Shown one piece after another: positions 54,962 through 64,000 of a stretch of 64,000 nucleotides of DNA (the stretch's first letter is position 1; each line of letters begins with the position of its first letter). Made by a program: the position numbers and the translations under genes. The notes beneath the pieces are model-generated. The model searched no databases. It worked only from the letters and a program-made list of their open reading frames with translations, and had not been told where the DNA came from. Origin of the DNA: JAWLAT01 sp041395325 (GTDB lineage Bacteria; Pseudomonadota; Gammaproteobacteria; Xanthomonadales; SZUA-5); assembly GCA_041395325.1 (NCBI GenBank), contig JAWLAT010000027.1:1-64000 (forward strand), written 5' to 3'.

Positions 54962-57900
54962 ATGCGCCGGAATGGTCTGCTTCTCGCTGTACTGATTTCC
55001 AGTTCCACTGCCGCATCACCATGGACCTCTGATCGGCCCTTGCGCGAGGCCAATCCGGCAGCGCCCACTGCACGGGTCAGGGAAGTGACAGCCGCTGCGG
55101 ACGGCCGCTATTGGGTGCGCTTGCAGCGCAGCGATGGCATCGATGAAATACTCCATCTCAGTCCCGACGACCAGTTGCTGGCCCGCTCTCGCCTGGCCGA
55201 GCAGCAAAACGCCTATGGCCCACGGCGAGGCAACTCCCTGAATCTGCAGGCGCTCCCCGACGGTCAGTTGCTGGGCTACCGCAGCAACTTCTTCAATGGG
55301 GTGACGGAGTTGACGCGCTTCGCAGCCAACGGCTCGGTGGATTGGTCGATGACCGACGTCCCGCTGCGAAGCTATTGCCCGCGAGTGGAAGGCACGACAT
55401 CCGGCGGAATCTGGATGCTCTGCGAGTTCAGCGAAGGTCGTTATCAGTTGTTCAGAATCGACGCCGCCGGTCGCCCCCGGTCAGTGCTCGGCCCCAGCGA
55501 ACTCGATGAGGGCGCGCTGCGCAGCAGCCTGGCCGTCGCCGCCGATGGCTCGGTCTTCGTCGGCGGCGTCGACACCGACGATCTCCCCACTGTCTGGCAC
55601 TTCGATGAGCGCGGCGAAGAACTTTGGCAGCGCTCGCTGGGTTTGCCCGTCACGCAGTCGCTGCGACAGGTCGCCCTGGACCCCAACGGCGACGTCACGG
55701 TCGCGACCCGACTTGACTCGGCGGTACTCGAACTGCGAACGCTGGCCGCCAATGACGGTGCGCTGATCAGCGCGCACGAGCTGGATCTGGGCACGGACTT
55801 CAATGGCCTGGAGTTGCTGCAATCAGCCAACAACGGCGATTGGCTGTTGCTGCTCAATGGTCTGGGCAGCGACACCCTGGTGCGCGCGTCCGACCAGGGC
55901 GAGCGGCTTTGGCTGACCACGCTGCCCGCCGGGCGGACGGTCGTGCAGGATCGCCCGCACCCACACGCTCTGCTGGAGGCCGGCGGCGAACTGCGATTGA
56001 TGGCCGAGTTCGACGATCCCCAGAGTTTCAAGCGCAGCTTCGAGCTGCTGGTGCTCGACACCTTGGGTCAGCTCGTTCGGCAGGTGTTGATCGGAACGCA
56101 GGACGACTTCGACGACGCCGTCCCGCTCCCGCAGCAGGGCGGATTCCTGACCAGCGGACGACTGGGCCGCATCGACGGTGAGGGTCAATTTCATCCCATC
56201 GATCTGAGTGCGAGCCTGGTCGGGCAGGAACAGCCGTTGCTGCTGGCCACCTACAGCGAAGCCGACGAGCAGATCATTGTTGTTGAGAGCAACAGCGGCC
56301 GATGGCTGCAGAGCTGGCAGCGTGACGGTCAGCTGCGCTGGCAACAAGCGCTTCAGCGCGGGGTTCTGCAGGACGAGTTCAGCGACCTCAAGGACCTGCA
56401 GGTCAATGCGCACAGTGTCTGCTGGCAGATCACGGAAGCGGGCGGATTTCCGCCCACCGAACTACCAGTGACCTGCTTCGATCGAGCCAATGGCAGTGCA
56501 CAGCTGAGCTTTGACCCCTCGCCCGAGTTCGACAGCCGCGCCGAGCATCGCCTGCTGGCCGGAGACGAACTGGCGCGGATCGTGCGCAATGGCGACAGCG
56601 CCGTCCTGCGCTTCAGTGCCCTGCCCGATGGCGCCGAAACCCGAGCCGCGGTTCCGCTCGAATCCACCCAGGCACAGCTGCTCAGCCAACCCGGCGCAGC
56701 CGGTGTCGCCGTGCGCGATGGCTCCGACCTGCGCGTCTACTGGACCGATGGGCAGCTGCCGGACAGCCTGACACTGCCCTATCTGTTCGAACCGGTGACG
56801 CTGCTGCCGCAGGGCCTGTTTCATGGCCTGCAGTGGTTTCCTCGCGATGGCGGCGAACCCGTGCTGCTGGACGATCCCTTCCGTTCCGGCTTCGGCATGC
56901 AGGTCGCTGCTGGCGAGCGCATCCACCTGGTCTCGCAGACCGATTTCGGGACCATCAAGCTGTGGGGATTGGACACGGTCACATCGGCGTTGATCTGGAC
57001 AACCGAGTTACGCGGCAACAGCAGTCTGGTCTGGGCCTATCCGGCGGCCAATGACGATCAGGTACTGCTGATCGGCAGCAACGCTGCCGACCTCGACCTG
57101 CGCTGGGTGAACCGGGGCGATGGCAGCCTCATCTCGACGCGTAGCGTCGAATGCGGGGCGCCGCAATGTCGCTTCGAACTCTCTGGCCAACCCAGCGGTC
57201 CGGCCGGTCTGGATCTGTTGGAACTGCGAATACAGGACGACACCACCAGCGCGCTGCGCGCCGTGCACCAATCCACCGTGCCCGCCGCCACCCGCGCAGA
57301 TCAGGCCGGCGTGGCCGGACTGTGGTTCCACCCCGGCCTGGCCGGCCAGGGGCTGGTGCTGAGCTATGTACCGGAGAGCCGAACGCTGTTCGCGCCGTGG
57401 TTCAACTACGTCCCCTACGGTCGCACGCATGATCAGTCGACACTGCGCTGGTACTCGCTGCAGGGGAACGCCGAACTGGCGGCAAACGCCGTCGAGCTGC
57501 AGTTGCTGCGCAACGCGGGTGGCCGCTTCGGCGAACCCCCTGCGACACAAGCCGAGGTCGTCGGCAGCGCGCGAATCCAGTTCGAGAGCTGCGACCGAGC
57601 GACCCTGCACTACGATTTCGGCGACGCCGAGGAAGGCGCCGGCAGTCAGCCGCTGATCCGCCTGGGCCCAAGCAACCGCAGCTGTGTGCTGGCCGACGGC
57701 ACCGTGCAGGCGCCGGCGCTGGTCGCTGCCGATCGCGAGGGCTTCAGCAGCCGCCAGTCCGGGGCCTGGTTCGACCCGCTCAGCGCCGGCCAGGGCCTGA
57801 TGTTCGAAGTCGTTCCGGCCAGCACCAGTCAGGCGGGGCTGCTGTTCGCCGCCTGGTTCAGCTACGACCGCGAGGGTGAGGGCGACGACGAATTCGCCCA

Positions 57901-58171
57901 TGACTGGTTCATCCTGCAGGGCGATCTGAGCCAGGCCAGTTCCGGCAGGTTGGTGGTGCCCATTTATCGCAGCATCGGTGGCGCCTTCGATCGCCGCCAG
58001 ACCAGCAATCTGTTCCGGGTCGGTGAAGCCGAACTGCAGTTCGACGACTGCAACAGCCTGCAGCTGAGCTATCGCTTCGATGACAGTGAGCTGGCCCAGT
58101 CGCACGCCGGACTGCAGGGCCAGCAGTCACTGCAGCGCATCGGCGGCTGCACGGCAGCGGGCGCCAACTGA
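54962..58171 (+). CDS. Large secreted protein with two C-terminal WFxPxxxGQG repeats
   Basis: 1069 aa. Signal peptide MRRNGLLLAVLISSSTAAS. Residues about 60-760 are beta-strand-rich, propeller-like (FHPIDLSASLVGQEQPLLLA; LQWFPRDGGEPVLLDDPF). Two C-terminal copies of a beta module follow, each opening with a Trp-Phe-Pro-Gly-Gln-Gly motif: AGLWFHPGLAGQGLVLSY and SGAWFDPLSAGQGLMFEV. Each has one conserved Cys near its end. This repeat is common in secreted proteins of Lysobacterales. Function unknown. TTG 54956 or ATG 54962 as start. Confidence 0.85.
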   Translation: MRRNGLLLAVLISSSTAASPWTSDRPLREANPAAPTARVREVTAAADGRYWVRLQRSDGIDEILHLSPDDQLLARSRLAEQQNAYGPRRGNSLNLQALPDGQLLGYRSNFFNGVTELTRFAANGSVDWSMTDVPLRSYCPRVEGTTSGGIWMLCEFSEGRYQLFRIDAAGRPRSVLGPSELDEGALRSSLAVAADGSVFVGGVDTDDLPTVWHFDERGEELWQRSLGLPVTQSLRQVALDPNGDVTVATRLDSAVLELRTLAANDGALISAHELDLGTDFNGLELLQSANNGDWLLLLNGLGSDTLVRASDQGERLWLTTLPAGRTVVQDRPHPHALLEAGGELRLMAEFDDPQSFKRSFELLVLDTLGQLVRQVLIGTQDDFDDAVPLPQQGGFLTSGRLGRIDGEGQFHPIDLSASLVGQEQPLLLATYSEADEQIIVVESNSGRWLQSWQRDGQLRWQQALQRGVLQDEFSDLKDLQVNAHSVCWQITEAGGFPPTELPVTCFDRANGSAQLSFDPSPEFDSRAEHRLLAGDELARIVRNGDSAVLRFSALPDGAETRAAVPLESTQAQLLSQPGAAGVAVRDGSDLRVYWTDGQLPDSLTLPYLFEPVTLLPQGLFHGLQWFPRDGGEPVLLDDPFRSGFGMQVAAGERIHLVSQTDFGTIKLWGLDTVTSALIWTTELRGNSSLVWAYPAANDDQVLLIGSNAADLDLRWVNRGDGSLISTRSVECGAPQCRFELSGQPSGPAGLDLLELRIQDDTTSALRAVHQSTVPAATRADQAGVAGLWFHPGLAGQGLVLSYVPESRTLFAPWFNYVPYGRTHDQSTLRWYSLQGNAELAANAVELQLLRNAGGRFGEPPATQAEVVGSARIQFESCDRATLHYDFGDAEEGAGSQPLIRLGPSNRSCVLADGTVQAPALVAADREGFSSRQSGAWFDPLSAGQGLMFEVVPASTSQAGLLFAAWFSYDREGEGDDEFAHDWFILQGDLSQASSGRLVVPIYRSIGGAFDRRQTSNLFRVGEAELQFDDCNSLQLSYRFDDSELAQSHAGLQGQQSLQRIGGCTAAGAN

Positions 58172-58225
58172 CCCATAAGCGCCCGCCGCTGGCAGGATTT
58201 CACTGCCGGCGGCGGACGGTCACCA

Positions 58226-60745
58226 TCATTCGAAGCCATCCACCAGCAGCGCGTCCCCTGGCGATTCGATGGCACCCAGATCGCAGGGTCCGGCCGCATT
58301 GGCCACCTCCGGCAGATCGACCGGCCGCGGTCGACCGTATTGGTCCCGACCGGCCATGCAGGTCGTCAGCGCGGCCCGATCCAGTGCCGGTGACAACGCG
58401 CCGATGACTGCCGATGGCGCGTGCTGGTAGCTGATCTCGCCGACAGGACGCTGCAGCGGCAGCAGCAGCGGATCGCCCGTGAGCCCCTGACTGGCCAGCG
58501 TCGCGCAGCTGCCATCACTGTCCAGCAACGCATCGATCTCGGCCACGCCGGCCACCCCGGTGCCGCTGATCACGCAATCGAACACCGCCGAGTTCGGTGC
58601 AGCAATGATGCTGTTGTTGAAATACAGCTCGCTGCCCAATGCCAGATCAATCAGCAGCCCGCCACTGCGCTGGTCGTAGAAGGTCAGCTCGCGCAGCACC
58701 AGCTGATCGGGCTGATCGGCCTGCAGGCCCAGTTCATTGCCACTGAAGGTGCTGTTGCGCAGAAAGGCACGGGTATCCGGCAGCAGCTGGATCACTGGGA
58801 TCGGCGTGCCATCGACGCGCACGCCCAAGTGCGTACGGAAGCTGCTGTCCAGCACGCTGAAGGACCCACCGTTGCTGAAGATCGCCGCGCCAGCGTTGTC
58901 GGTCTGATTGGACTGGAAATCGCTGCGCTCGACCTGGGCGTAGCCGCCAATCACCGCCAGCGCGCCGCCGCCGGCGCCGGCAAAGTTGTCGAACAGTTCC
59001 ATCCGATCCAGCAGGAGTTCGCCGCTGGCCAGGACAATGGCTCCGCCGACCTGCCCGACGGCGTCACCACCGCGCAAAGCCAGGTTGCGCAGGTACACGG
59101 TCTGGTCGGTCGTTTGCACCTGCAGCAATCGCTGCCCCACCATCTGACCACTGATCGTCGTGGCCGGCCGGCCGTTGTCCAGGTTGCCTTCGATCGCGAG
59201 CGCTTCAGTGATGCGCAGCGCGCCGCCGACCGGCCCGGTCACTGGCAGTGTGAGCGCCACCGGGATCGCCGACGGCGCGAAGCGGATGTAGTCCAGTCCC
59301 GGCAGTGCATTGGTCTCCATGATCGCCGCACGCAGCGTGCAGACCGGACCGATACCCGGCACGGGTACCGTTGCGCACTGACCATCGCCAGGGAGATCAT
59401 CGGTCAGATCGTCAGCGTAGTGGTTGACCACGAAGGGCAGCGGCGCGGCGGTCTCGATCGCGCCCACATCGCAGCGAGTGATGCCGTCCAGATCGGCATC
59501 CAGCGGTCGAGGACCGCCGCGCTGGTCGTTGTCGGTGCAGGCCAGATCGGGATCAGCAGGCGGATCATCGACCGGCGTACCGCGATCCACGACGTTGGCC
59601 AGCGGCCCCAGTGGCGGACGCGAAAAGGTCAGGCGTGGTGGCGGATCGTCGGTCAATGGACCCAGATCGGCCAGCCCGTTGCGCACACCCTCCAGATAGA
59701 ACGCCAGACAGCCGCTCTGGTGGCGAACCTGGCTGTAGGCGATCTGCACGTCGGCGGCGGCCAGGTTGGTGCCGGTCGCCACACAGGCCGTGCCATCGGA
59801 CTCGAGCACGCTGCTGCCGATGCGCGTGCGTTGGTTGCCGTCCAGATCGCGCAGGTCCAGGGCGGTTTCGGCGAAGTTGGACACGGTGACATTGCGCAGC
59901 ACCAGCTCGCTGGTGCCGAACTGGACGATGCCGACGGCACCCTCCAGCCCGGCGATGGGCGGACGCACCAGGCTGCCGTCCACCGTGCTGTCCTCGATTC
60001 GCAGGCTGGCATTGCCGAGCACCGCCAGCGTGCTGGAGGGCATTGCCGAGGCCCGATTGTCGAGCAGCGTGCTGCGGCGGATGATCACCTGACTGTTGGT
60101 CTCCACCGCCAGCCCGCCGGCTGCCGCCGTGCCGCCGTCGTTGCGCAGGAACAGGCTGTCTTCGACGATCAGGCTGGCCGAGCCGCCGGACAGCACCGCG
60201 CCGGCGCGCGCCGCGGCGCGGTTGTCGCGCAGCTGCACGTGCTCGATGCGCACCGCCGTGCCGCTGCCGCCGCCGATCCGCACGGAGCCGCCGGAATTGC
60301 TGCTGTTGCCGCCCTGCAGGCGCAGGCCACGCAAGGTCACCTGGCCACCGAGAATCTGGAAGTGCCGGTCGGCGATGGCCGAGGCGTCGATCAGTGGCAA
60401 CAGGGCTGGATTGCCCGGTGGCGCGCCTTCGAAGCCAGCGATGACCATGTCGGTCCCGATGTTCAGGTCACCGTTCTCGGTCCCGCCGCTGCCAGCCAGA
60501 CTCAGATTGATGCTCATGCCGGCCGGGATCAGGATCGTATCGGCCTGACCATTCGCCTCAGCCTCCATGATCGCCGCCCGCAGCGTGCAGGGATTGCCTG
60601 GCGCCGCCGGGCCGACATCGCAGACCCCATCGCCCGGCAGGTCATCGACCAGATCCAGATTCGAATCGACGGTAAAACTGGCGGCCCCAGCCTGGGCCGA
60701 CCACAGGACCAGCAGGCCCAGGCCACTCGACAATCGCATGTTCAT
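58226..60745 (-). CDS. Secreted CSLREA/beta-helix protein with DGFE tail (module B)
   Basis: 839 aa. Signal peptide MRLSSGLGLLVLWSAQA, cleavage near GAA. Two CSLREA-type openings (CTLRAAIMEAEANGQ and CTLRAAIMETNALPGLDYI), followed by parallel beta-helix turns rich in Leu, Asn and Gly (LRNVTVSNFAETALDLRDLD; VYLRNLALRGGDAVGQVGGA). Ends in GDALLVDGFE. Likely surface-exposed or secreted. Downstream of the kinase and sigma genes of module B, same strand. Confidence 0.9.
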   Translation of the reverse strand: MNMRLSSGLGLLVLWSAQAGAASFTVDSNLDLVDDLPGDGVCDVGPAAPGNPCTLRAAIMEAEANGQADTILIPAGMSINLSLAGSGGTENGDLNIGTDMVIAGFEGAPPGNPALLPLIDASAIADRHFQILGGQVTLRGLRLQGGNSSNSGGSVRIGGGSGTAVRIEHVQLRDNRAAARAGAVLSGGSASLIVEDSLFLRNDGGTAAAGGLAVETNSQVIIRRSTLLDNRASAMPSSTLAVLGNASLRIEDSTVDGSLVRPPIAGLEGAVGIVQFGTSELVLRNVTVSNFAETALDLRDLDGNQRTRIGSSVLESDGTACVATGTNLAAADVQIAYSQVRHQSGCLAFYLEGVRNGLADLGPLTDDPPPRLTFSRPPLGPLANVVDRGTPVDDPPADPDLACTDNDQRGGPRPLDADLDGITRCDVGAIETAAPLPFVVNHYADDLTDDLPGDGQCATVPVPGIGPVCTLRAAIMETNALPGLDYIRFAPSAIPVALTLPVTGPVGGALRITEALAIEGNLDNGRPATTISGQMVGQRLLQVQTTDQTVYLRNLALRGGDAVGQVGGAIVLASGELLLDRMELFDNFAGAGGGALAVIGGYAQVERSDFQSNQTDNAGAAIFSNGGSFSVLDSSFRTHLGVRVDGTPIPVIQLLPDTRAFLRNSTFSGNELGLQADQPDQLVLRELTFYDQRSGGLLIDLALGSELYFNNSIIAAPNSAVFDCVISGTGVAGVAEIDALLDSDGSCATLASQGLTGDPLLLPLQRPVGEISYQHAPSAVIGALSPALDRAALTTCMAGRDQYGRPRPVDLPEVANAAGPCDLGAIESPGDALLVDGFE

Positions 60746-60872
60746 GAAAACGTACCGGTTCGGCTGCCGCGAGCCGCATGAACCGTCTATACGTAGCGCG
60801 ATCAGCGACCCGCCAGCGAAACCGCCACGAACTTGATGAGGGCTCCTGCCCTCCGATTGACGCTGGTTGGAC

Positions 60873-63359
60873 TCAGGGTGCCCAGAGCTCAGGCTCACCC
60901 GGCCGGCGCAACTGGTCACAAGGCAGGGCACCACCACCAGAGGGACGTCCGCACAGGCCGGCCAGTGCCCGCTGCAACCTCAGGCTGTCCAGGCCAACGG
61001 CCGTGGCGTCGGGCGGGGCCAAGACACATTGACCGCCCGCCATTCGCAGTACCTGGCAGGCGTTGGCCCGCCAGCGAGTCGCACCCTCACTCGTGGCCGG
61101 CAGTTGTCGCCGAATCTGCTCGGCCACGCCGGCCAGCCGCCGTGCCTGCTCGACGTGGTCCTGGGCCATGGCCACCAGAGCCAGACCCAGCAGCGGTTCG
61201 GCTGCCCTCGGGTGATCGCCCTGGCGCAGACTCTGCAGGCGCTCAAGCGCTTGCTGGAACAACCGCTGCGCCAGCTCGACATCACCCAGCGCCAGTGCCA
61301 CATAGCCCCGGTCGGTGCGCGCATAGGCCAGCAGATGGCTGCCACGTCCGAGGTAGTGCGCGTAGTCGGCCAACGCCAGATCCAGCAATTCGGCCGCCTG
61401 CTGCAGCTGGCCACTCGTCAACGCGTGCAAGGCGGACCACTGGCGCGACCACAGCAGGCCCTGCCAGTGCTTGCCCAGCAGTTGCTCGTGTTGCCGCGAA
61501 GCCCTGTTCAAGGCCAGCCGCGCCGCGTCGAGGTGCCCCTGATGCAGGCGCAGAATCGCGAGGTGATAGGCCAGTTCGATCTGCTGCGCAGTATCGGGCT
61601 GGCCAGAGCGACCTTCGATGGCCGGCAGCAATATGGCCTCAGCGGCGGCGAACTCGCCCAGATCGCGCTGCACCATGCTGACGACCCGCGCGGCCCAGAT
61701 CGGATGCAGGCCGCTGCGCTGGACCTGAACGGCCAACCCCAGCGCGGCAACGTAGTCACCGCGGCTGTGCAGCAGATCGGCCAGTTGCAGGCGGGCAGAG
61801 GCGATGTCTGCTGGCGCCCGCCCAGCCTCCAGGCGGGTTTCGATCAGCTCCCGCAGCAGGGCCTCGGACTGCGCGTAGTCGCCGCTCCAGATGCCGACAT
61901 TGGCCAGCCCGTCGAGCGCCACATCGATCTGGGCACGCAGCGCCTGCTGCCGTGCCAGATCCAGCGCCTGCTGGTAGCGCTGGCGCGACAGCAGCAGTTC
62001 ATGGCGGGTGCGATGGATGCGCCCCAGGGTGTTGAGAATGGCGACCTTGGCCGCCGGCTGATCGGCCAGTTGATTCTCCAGCCCCGCCGCGGCTTCAACG
62101 AGCATGCCGCTCGACAGCAGCGCTTCGTCGTGCGACAGCCGTGGATTGGAGCGGTCCAGCAGGTCCTGCAAGAAGCCCAGGACGGCCGCATTGGTGGCGT
62201 GGCGTTCGGCCAGATTGCGGCTGTAGCGCCATTGCTGCTCGACCAGCAGGCCAGCCAGCAGCGTCAGCCCGGCCAGCGCGCTCAGCAGGGGCCAACGGCG
62301 ACGCAGCAGGCAACGCAGGCGATAGCCGCGCTGCCCGGCCATGACCCGCACGGGCCGGTGGTCCAGCCAGGCACGCAGGTCCGCGGCCAGCGCCGCGCAG
62401 CTGGCATAGCGCTGCGCCGGCGATTCGGCCAGGGCACAGGCCTTGATCGCCTCCAGCTCGCGCCGTCGGCGACCGCCGGCCGGCAGACGATCCTCGATCA
62501 GGCCCTGCAGCAACAAACCCAGTTGATACAGATCGCTGGCTGGCGTTGGCGCATGGCCGCTGGCCTGTTCGGGACTGGCCCAGGCCGGCGTCAACGCCCG
62601 CCACCGCGCTTCCCCGCCGGCCCCTTCGCTGGCCTCACCGAGCAATCGCCCGATTCCGAAATCCAGCAGCTTCAGCTGGCCGGTGGTGGTGACCAGCACA
62701 TTGGCCGGCTTGATGTCGCCATGCGCAATCCACTGGCGATGGGCGCTGCCGACTGCCTCGACCACCTCGATGCACAGTCGCAGGCGCTCGGGCAACGCCA
62801 GGGCCTGCTCGCGACAATGGACATGGACGGGCACGCCATCGATGAACTCCATCGCCAGCCAGGGCTGTCCGCTTTCGGTCACGCCACCATCGAGCAGCTG
62901 GGCGATGCGGGGATCGTCCAGCTGGGCCAGCATTTGCCGTTCCTGCCGCACCAGTTCCGCCGCCCGGTCGTGCACCAGCCCCGGCCACAGCAATTTCAGC
63001 GCCACCTGTCGCTCAAAGGCCCCGTCGGCCCGCTCGGCCAGGCAGACCTCGGCCATGCCGCCCTGACCGATGCTGCGCAGGACGCGCCAGGGCCCGATGC
63101 GCGTCCCCGGACTGACCGACTGCTGGCCGGCGAAGTAACCCAGCGCCGAGCGCAGTCGCTGATCCAGTCGCTGCTCGGCGTCGTCTCCCTGCAGCAATTG
63201 ACGCAGCTGCGCCGCCAGCGCGGGTTGCCGCGCCGCCAGATCGTGCAGTTCACGCTGGCGCGCTGCGTGGTCCAGATCCAGCAGCGCGTCCAGCTGTTGA
63301 TCAAGCTGCTGCCATTCCTGCCCGCTCAGACTGTGCAGACTGCGCGGGCGGACGCTCAT
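60873..63359 (-). CDS. Membrane-anchored serine/threonine protein kinase with TPR region (module B)
   Basis: 828 aa from ATG 63359. N-terminal helical linker, PknB-type kinase at about residues 90-350: SIGQGGMAEVCLAERADG, VALKLLWPG, AHGDIKPANVLV (again HGD rather than HRD), LLDFGIGRLL, SPEQASGH. One membrane helix (PLLSALAGLTLLAGLLVEQQ), then about 450 residues of TPR-like repeats. The start overlaps the sigma stop by 4 bp. Same architecture as module A. Confidence 0.95.
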   Translation of the reverse strand: MSVRPRSLHSLSGQEWQQLDQQLDALLDLDHAARQRELHDLAARQPALAAQLRQLLQGDDAEQRLDQRLRSALGYFAGQQSVSPGTRIGPWRVLRSIGQGGMAEVCLAERADGAFERQVALKLLWPGLVHDRAAELVRQERQMLAQLDDPRIAQLLDGGVTESGQPWLAMEFIDGVPVHVHCREQALALPERLRLCIEVVEAVGSAHRQWIAHGDIKPANVLVTTTGQLKLLDFGIGRLLGEASEGAGGEARWRALTPAWASPEQASGHAPTPASDLYQLGLLLQGLIEDRLPAGGRRRRELEAIKACALAESPAQRYASCAALAADLRAWLDHRPVRVMAGQRGYRLRCLLRRRWPLLSALAGLTLLAGLLVEQQWRYSRNLAERHATNAAVLGFLQDLLDRSNPRLSHDEALLSSGMLVEAAAGLENQLADQPAAKVAILNTLGRIHRTRHELLLSRQRYQQALDLARQQALRAQIDVALDGLANVGIWSGDYAQSEALLRELIETRLEAGRAPADIASARLQLADLLHSRGDYVAALGLAVQVQRSGLHPIWAARVVSMVQRDLGEFAAAEAILLPAIEGRSGQPDTAQQIELAYHLAILRLHQGHLDAARLALNRASRQHEQLLGKHWQGLLWSRQWSALHALTSGQLQQAAELLDLALADYAHYLGRGSHLLAYARTDRGYVALALGDVELAQRLFQQALERLQSLRQGDHPRAAEPLLGLALVAMAQDHVEQARRLAGVAEQIRRQLPATSEGATRWRANACQVLRMAGGQCVLAPPDATAVGLDSLRLQRALAGLCGRPSGGGALPCDQLRRPGEPELWAP

Positions 63360-63928
63360 GAGATGGACCTTTGCTCGTCCAGACAGGCCATCACCCAGGC
63401 CCGGGCGCGCGCGACCTGGCGCTGCACCGAGCGCTCGGACAAATCCAGTCGACGACCGATCTCCACATCGCTCAGTCCACCGAAGTAGCGCATCTCGAAG
63501 ACCTGCAGCAGTCGCTGGTCGTGCCGCGCCAGCAGATCCAGGCCCCGACCCAGCTCGAGCAGCGCCGAATCGATGTCCCCGCCAACCCGCCGCAGTTCGT
63601 GATCGGCCAGCGCGGCCGGTTGTGCCGCGCGCTTGTCGGCCGAACGACGGCGATAGTGATCGACCAGGATCTGCCTCATCGCATGCGCACACAGCGCGTA
63701 GAAGTCGGAGCGTTCCTGCACTGGCAGGCCGCCCTGGACCGCCAGCTTTTCGAAGGTCTCGTGGACCAGCACGGTAGTGCTGAGGGTCTGCCCGGGGTCC
63801 ACCCGCGCCAACTGCCGATGCGCGATGCGCTTGAGGTCGCTGTAGACCAGTTGCATCAGCGACTGCCAGGCCTGTGGATCCGAGCGCTCAATGCCCCGCA
63901 GCAATTGACCAAATTCGGCATCGTTCAT
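63356..63928 (-). CDS. ECF43-like sigma factor (module B)
   Basis: 190 aa from ATG 63928. Region 2 reads GQTLSTTVLVHETFEKL: the acidic DAED-like motif found in most ECF sigma factors is replaced by Ser-Thr-Thr. Region 4 has the HTH LSDVEIGRRLDLSERSVQRQ. In ECF43 sigma factors (EcfP of Vibrio parahaemolyticus) a Thr at this place is phosphorylated by the adjacent kinase, which switches the sigma on. The overlapping kinase gene here makes the same mechanism likely. Confidence 0.93.
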   Translation of the reverse strand: MNDAEFGQLLRGIERSDPQAWQSLMQLVYSDLKRIAHRQLARVDPGQTLSTTVLVHETFEKLAVQGGLPVQERSDFYALCAHAMRQILVDHYRRRSADKRAAQPAALADHELRRVGGDIDSALLELGRGLDLLARHDQRLLQVFEMRYFGGLSDVEIGRRLDLSERSVQRQVARARAWVMACLDEQRSIS

Positions 63929-64000
63929 GGGAGATCGCCTGGCCAGCGGCCATGCCGCCACTGCGCCATTGCGCTGCCCGAAGGTGGGTTCGGCGCGGCC

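Noticed and set aside
60833..63488. Long plus-strand frames across the module-B kinase
   Set aside because: They are antisense shadows of a well-supported kinase gene. High GC at third codon positions keeps opposite frames open.

Overview
The window is high-GC DNA from a Gammaproteobacterium, most likely of the order Lysobacterales (Xanthomonadales). This placement is inferred from three things. First, the conserved kdsD-kdsC-lptC-lptA-lptB and ibaG-murA blocks. Second, the many secreted proteins ending in a short DGFE tail, with WFxPxxxGQG-type repeats. Third, paired ECF sigma factor/serine-threonine kinase genes. No rRNA, tRNA or CRISPR array was seen. Both edges are ordinary chromosome; a short-chain dehydrogenase is cut by the left edge.

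Layout: 0-10 kb holds an SDR/AraC divergent pair, a secreted TPR/ankyrin protein, a periplasmic-propeller diguanylate cyclase, SufT and several DUF proteins. 10.1-10.8 kb carries three very small inner-membrane proteins. 11.0-18.2 kb is the first sigma/kinase module beside two secreted proteins (beta-helix and lamin-tail) with DGFE tails. 18.3-23.2 kb has an orphan ATPase, a membrane-bound AraC regulator, an acetyltransferase, a peptidoglycan amidase and a REP-associated transposase (RAYT) embedded in its own REP repeats. 23.2-27.8 kb is an AT-richer, mutation-riddled zone. It holds relics, including a decayed copy of the intact haem-motif lipoprotein gene at 27.8-29.6 kb. 29.7-33.6 kb has a LuxR-type two-component system, DUF2306, NlpC/P60 and SlyD. 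33.7-38.5 kb is a Gld-like ABC operon. 38.8-45.3 kb holds small metabolic genes, three of them broken by one missing base each. 45.5-51.4 kb is the Kdo/LPS-transport and MurA envelope block. 51.6-58.2 kb has a large ToxR-type/TPR regulator and a 1069-aa secreted protein. 58.2-63.9 kb is the second sigma/kinase module, again beside a secreted DGFE-tail protein.

The most interesting pattern is the repeated unit of ECF sigma factor, membrane-anchored kinase with TPR-like output, and a large secreted repeat protein. It occurs twice in 64 kb. The second sigma factor has the acidic DAED-like motif replaced by Ser-Thr-Thr, as in sigma factors activated by phosphorylation. Other notable signals are a family of 7-bp GC-rich repeats in four intergenic places (one forming a 30-bp hairpin after slyD, one splitting lptA from lptC), the RAYT/REP unit, and the cluster of single-base frameshifts.
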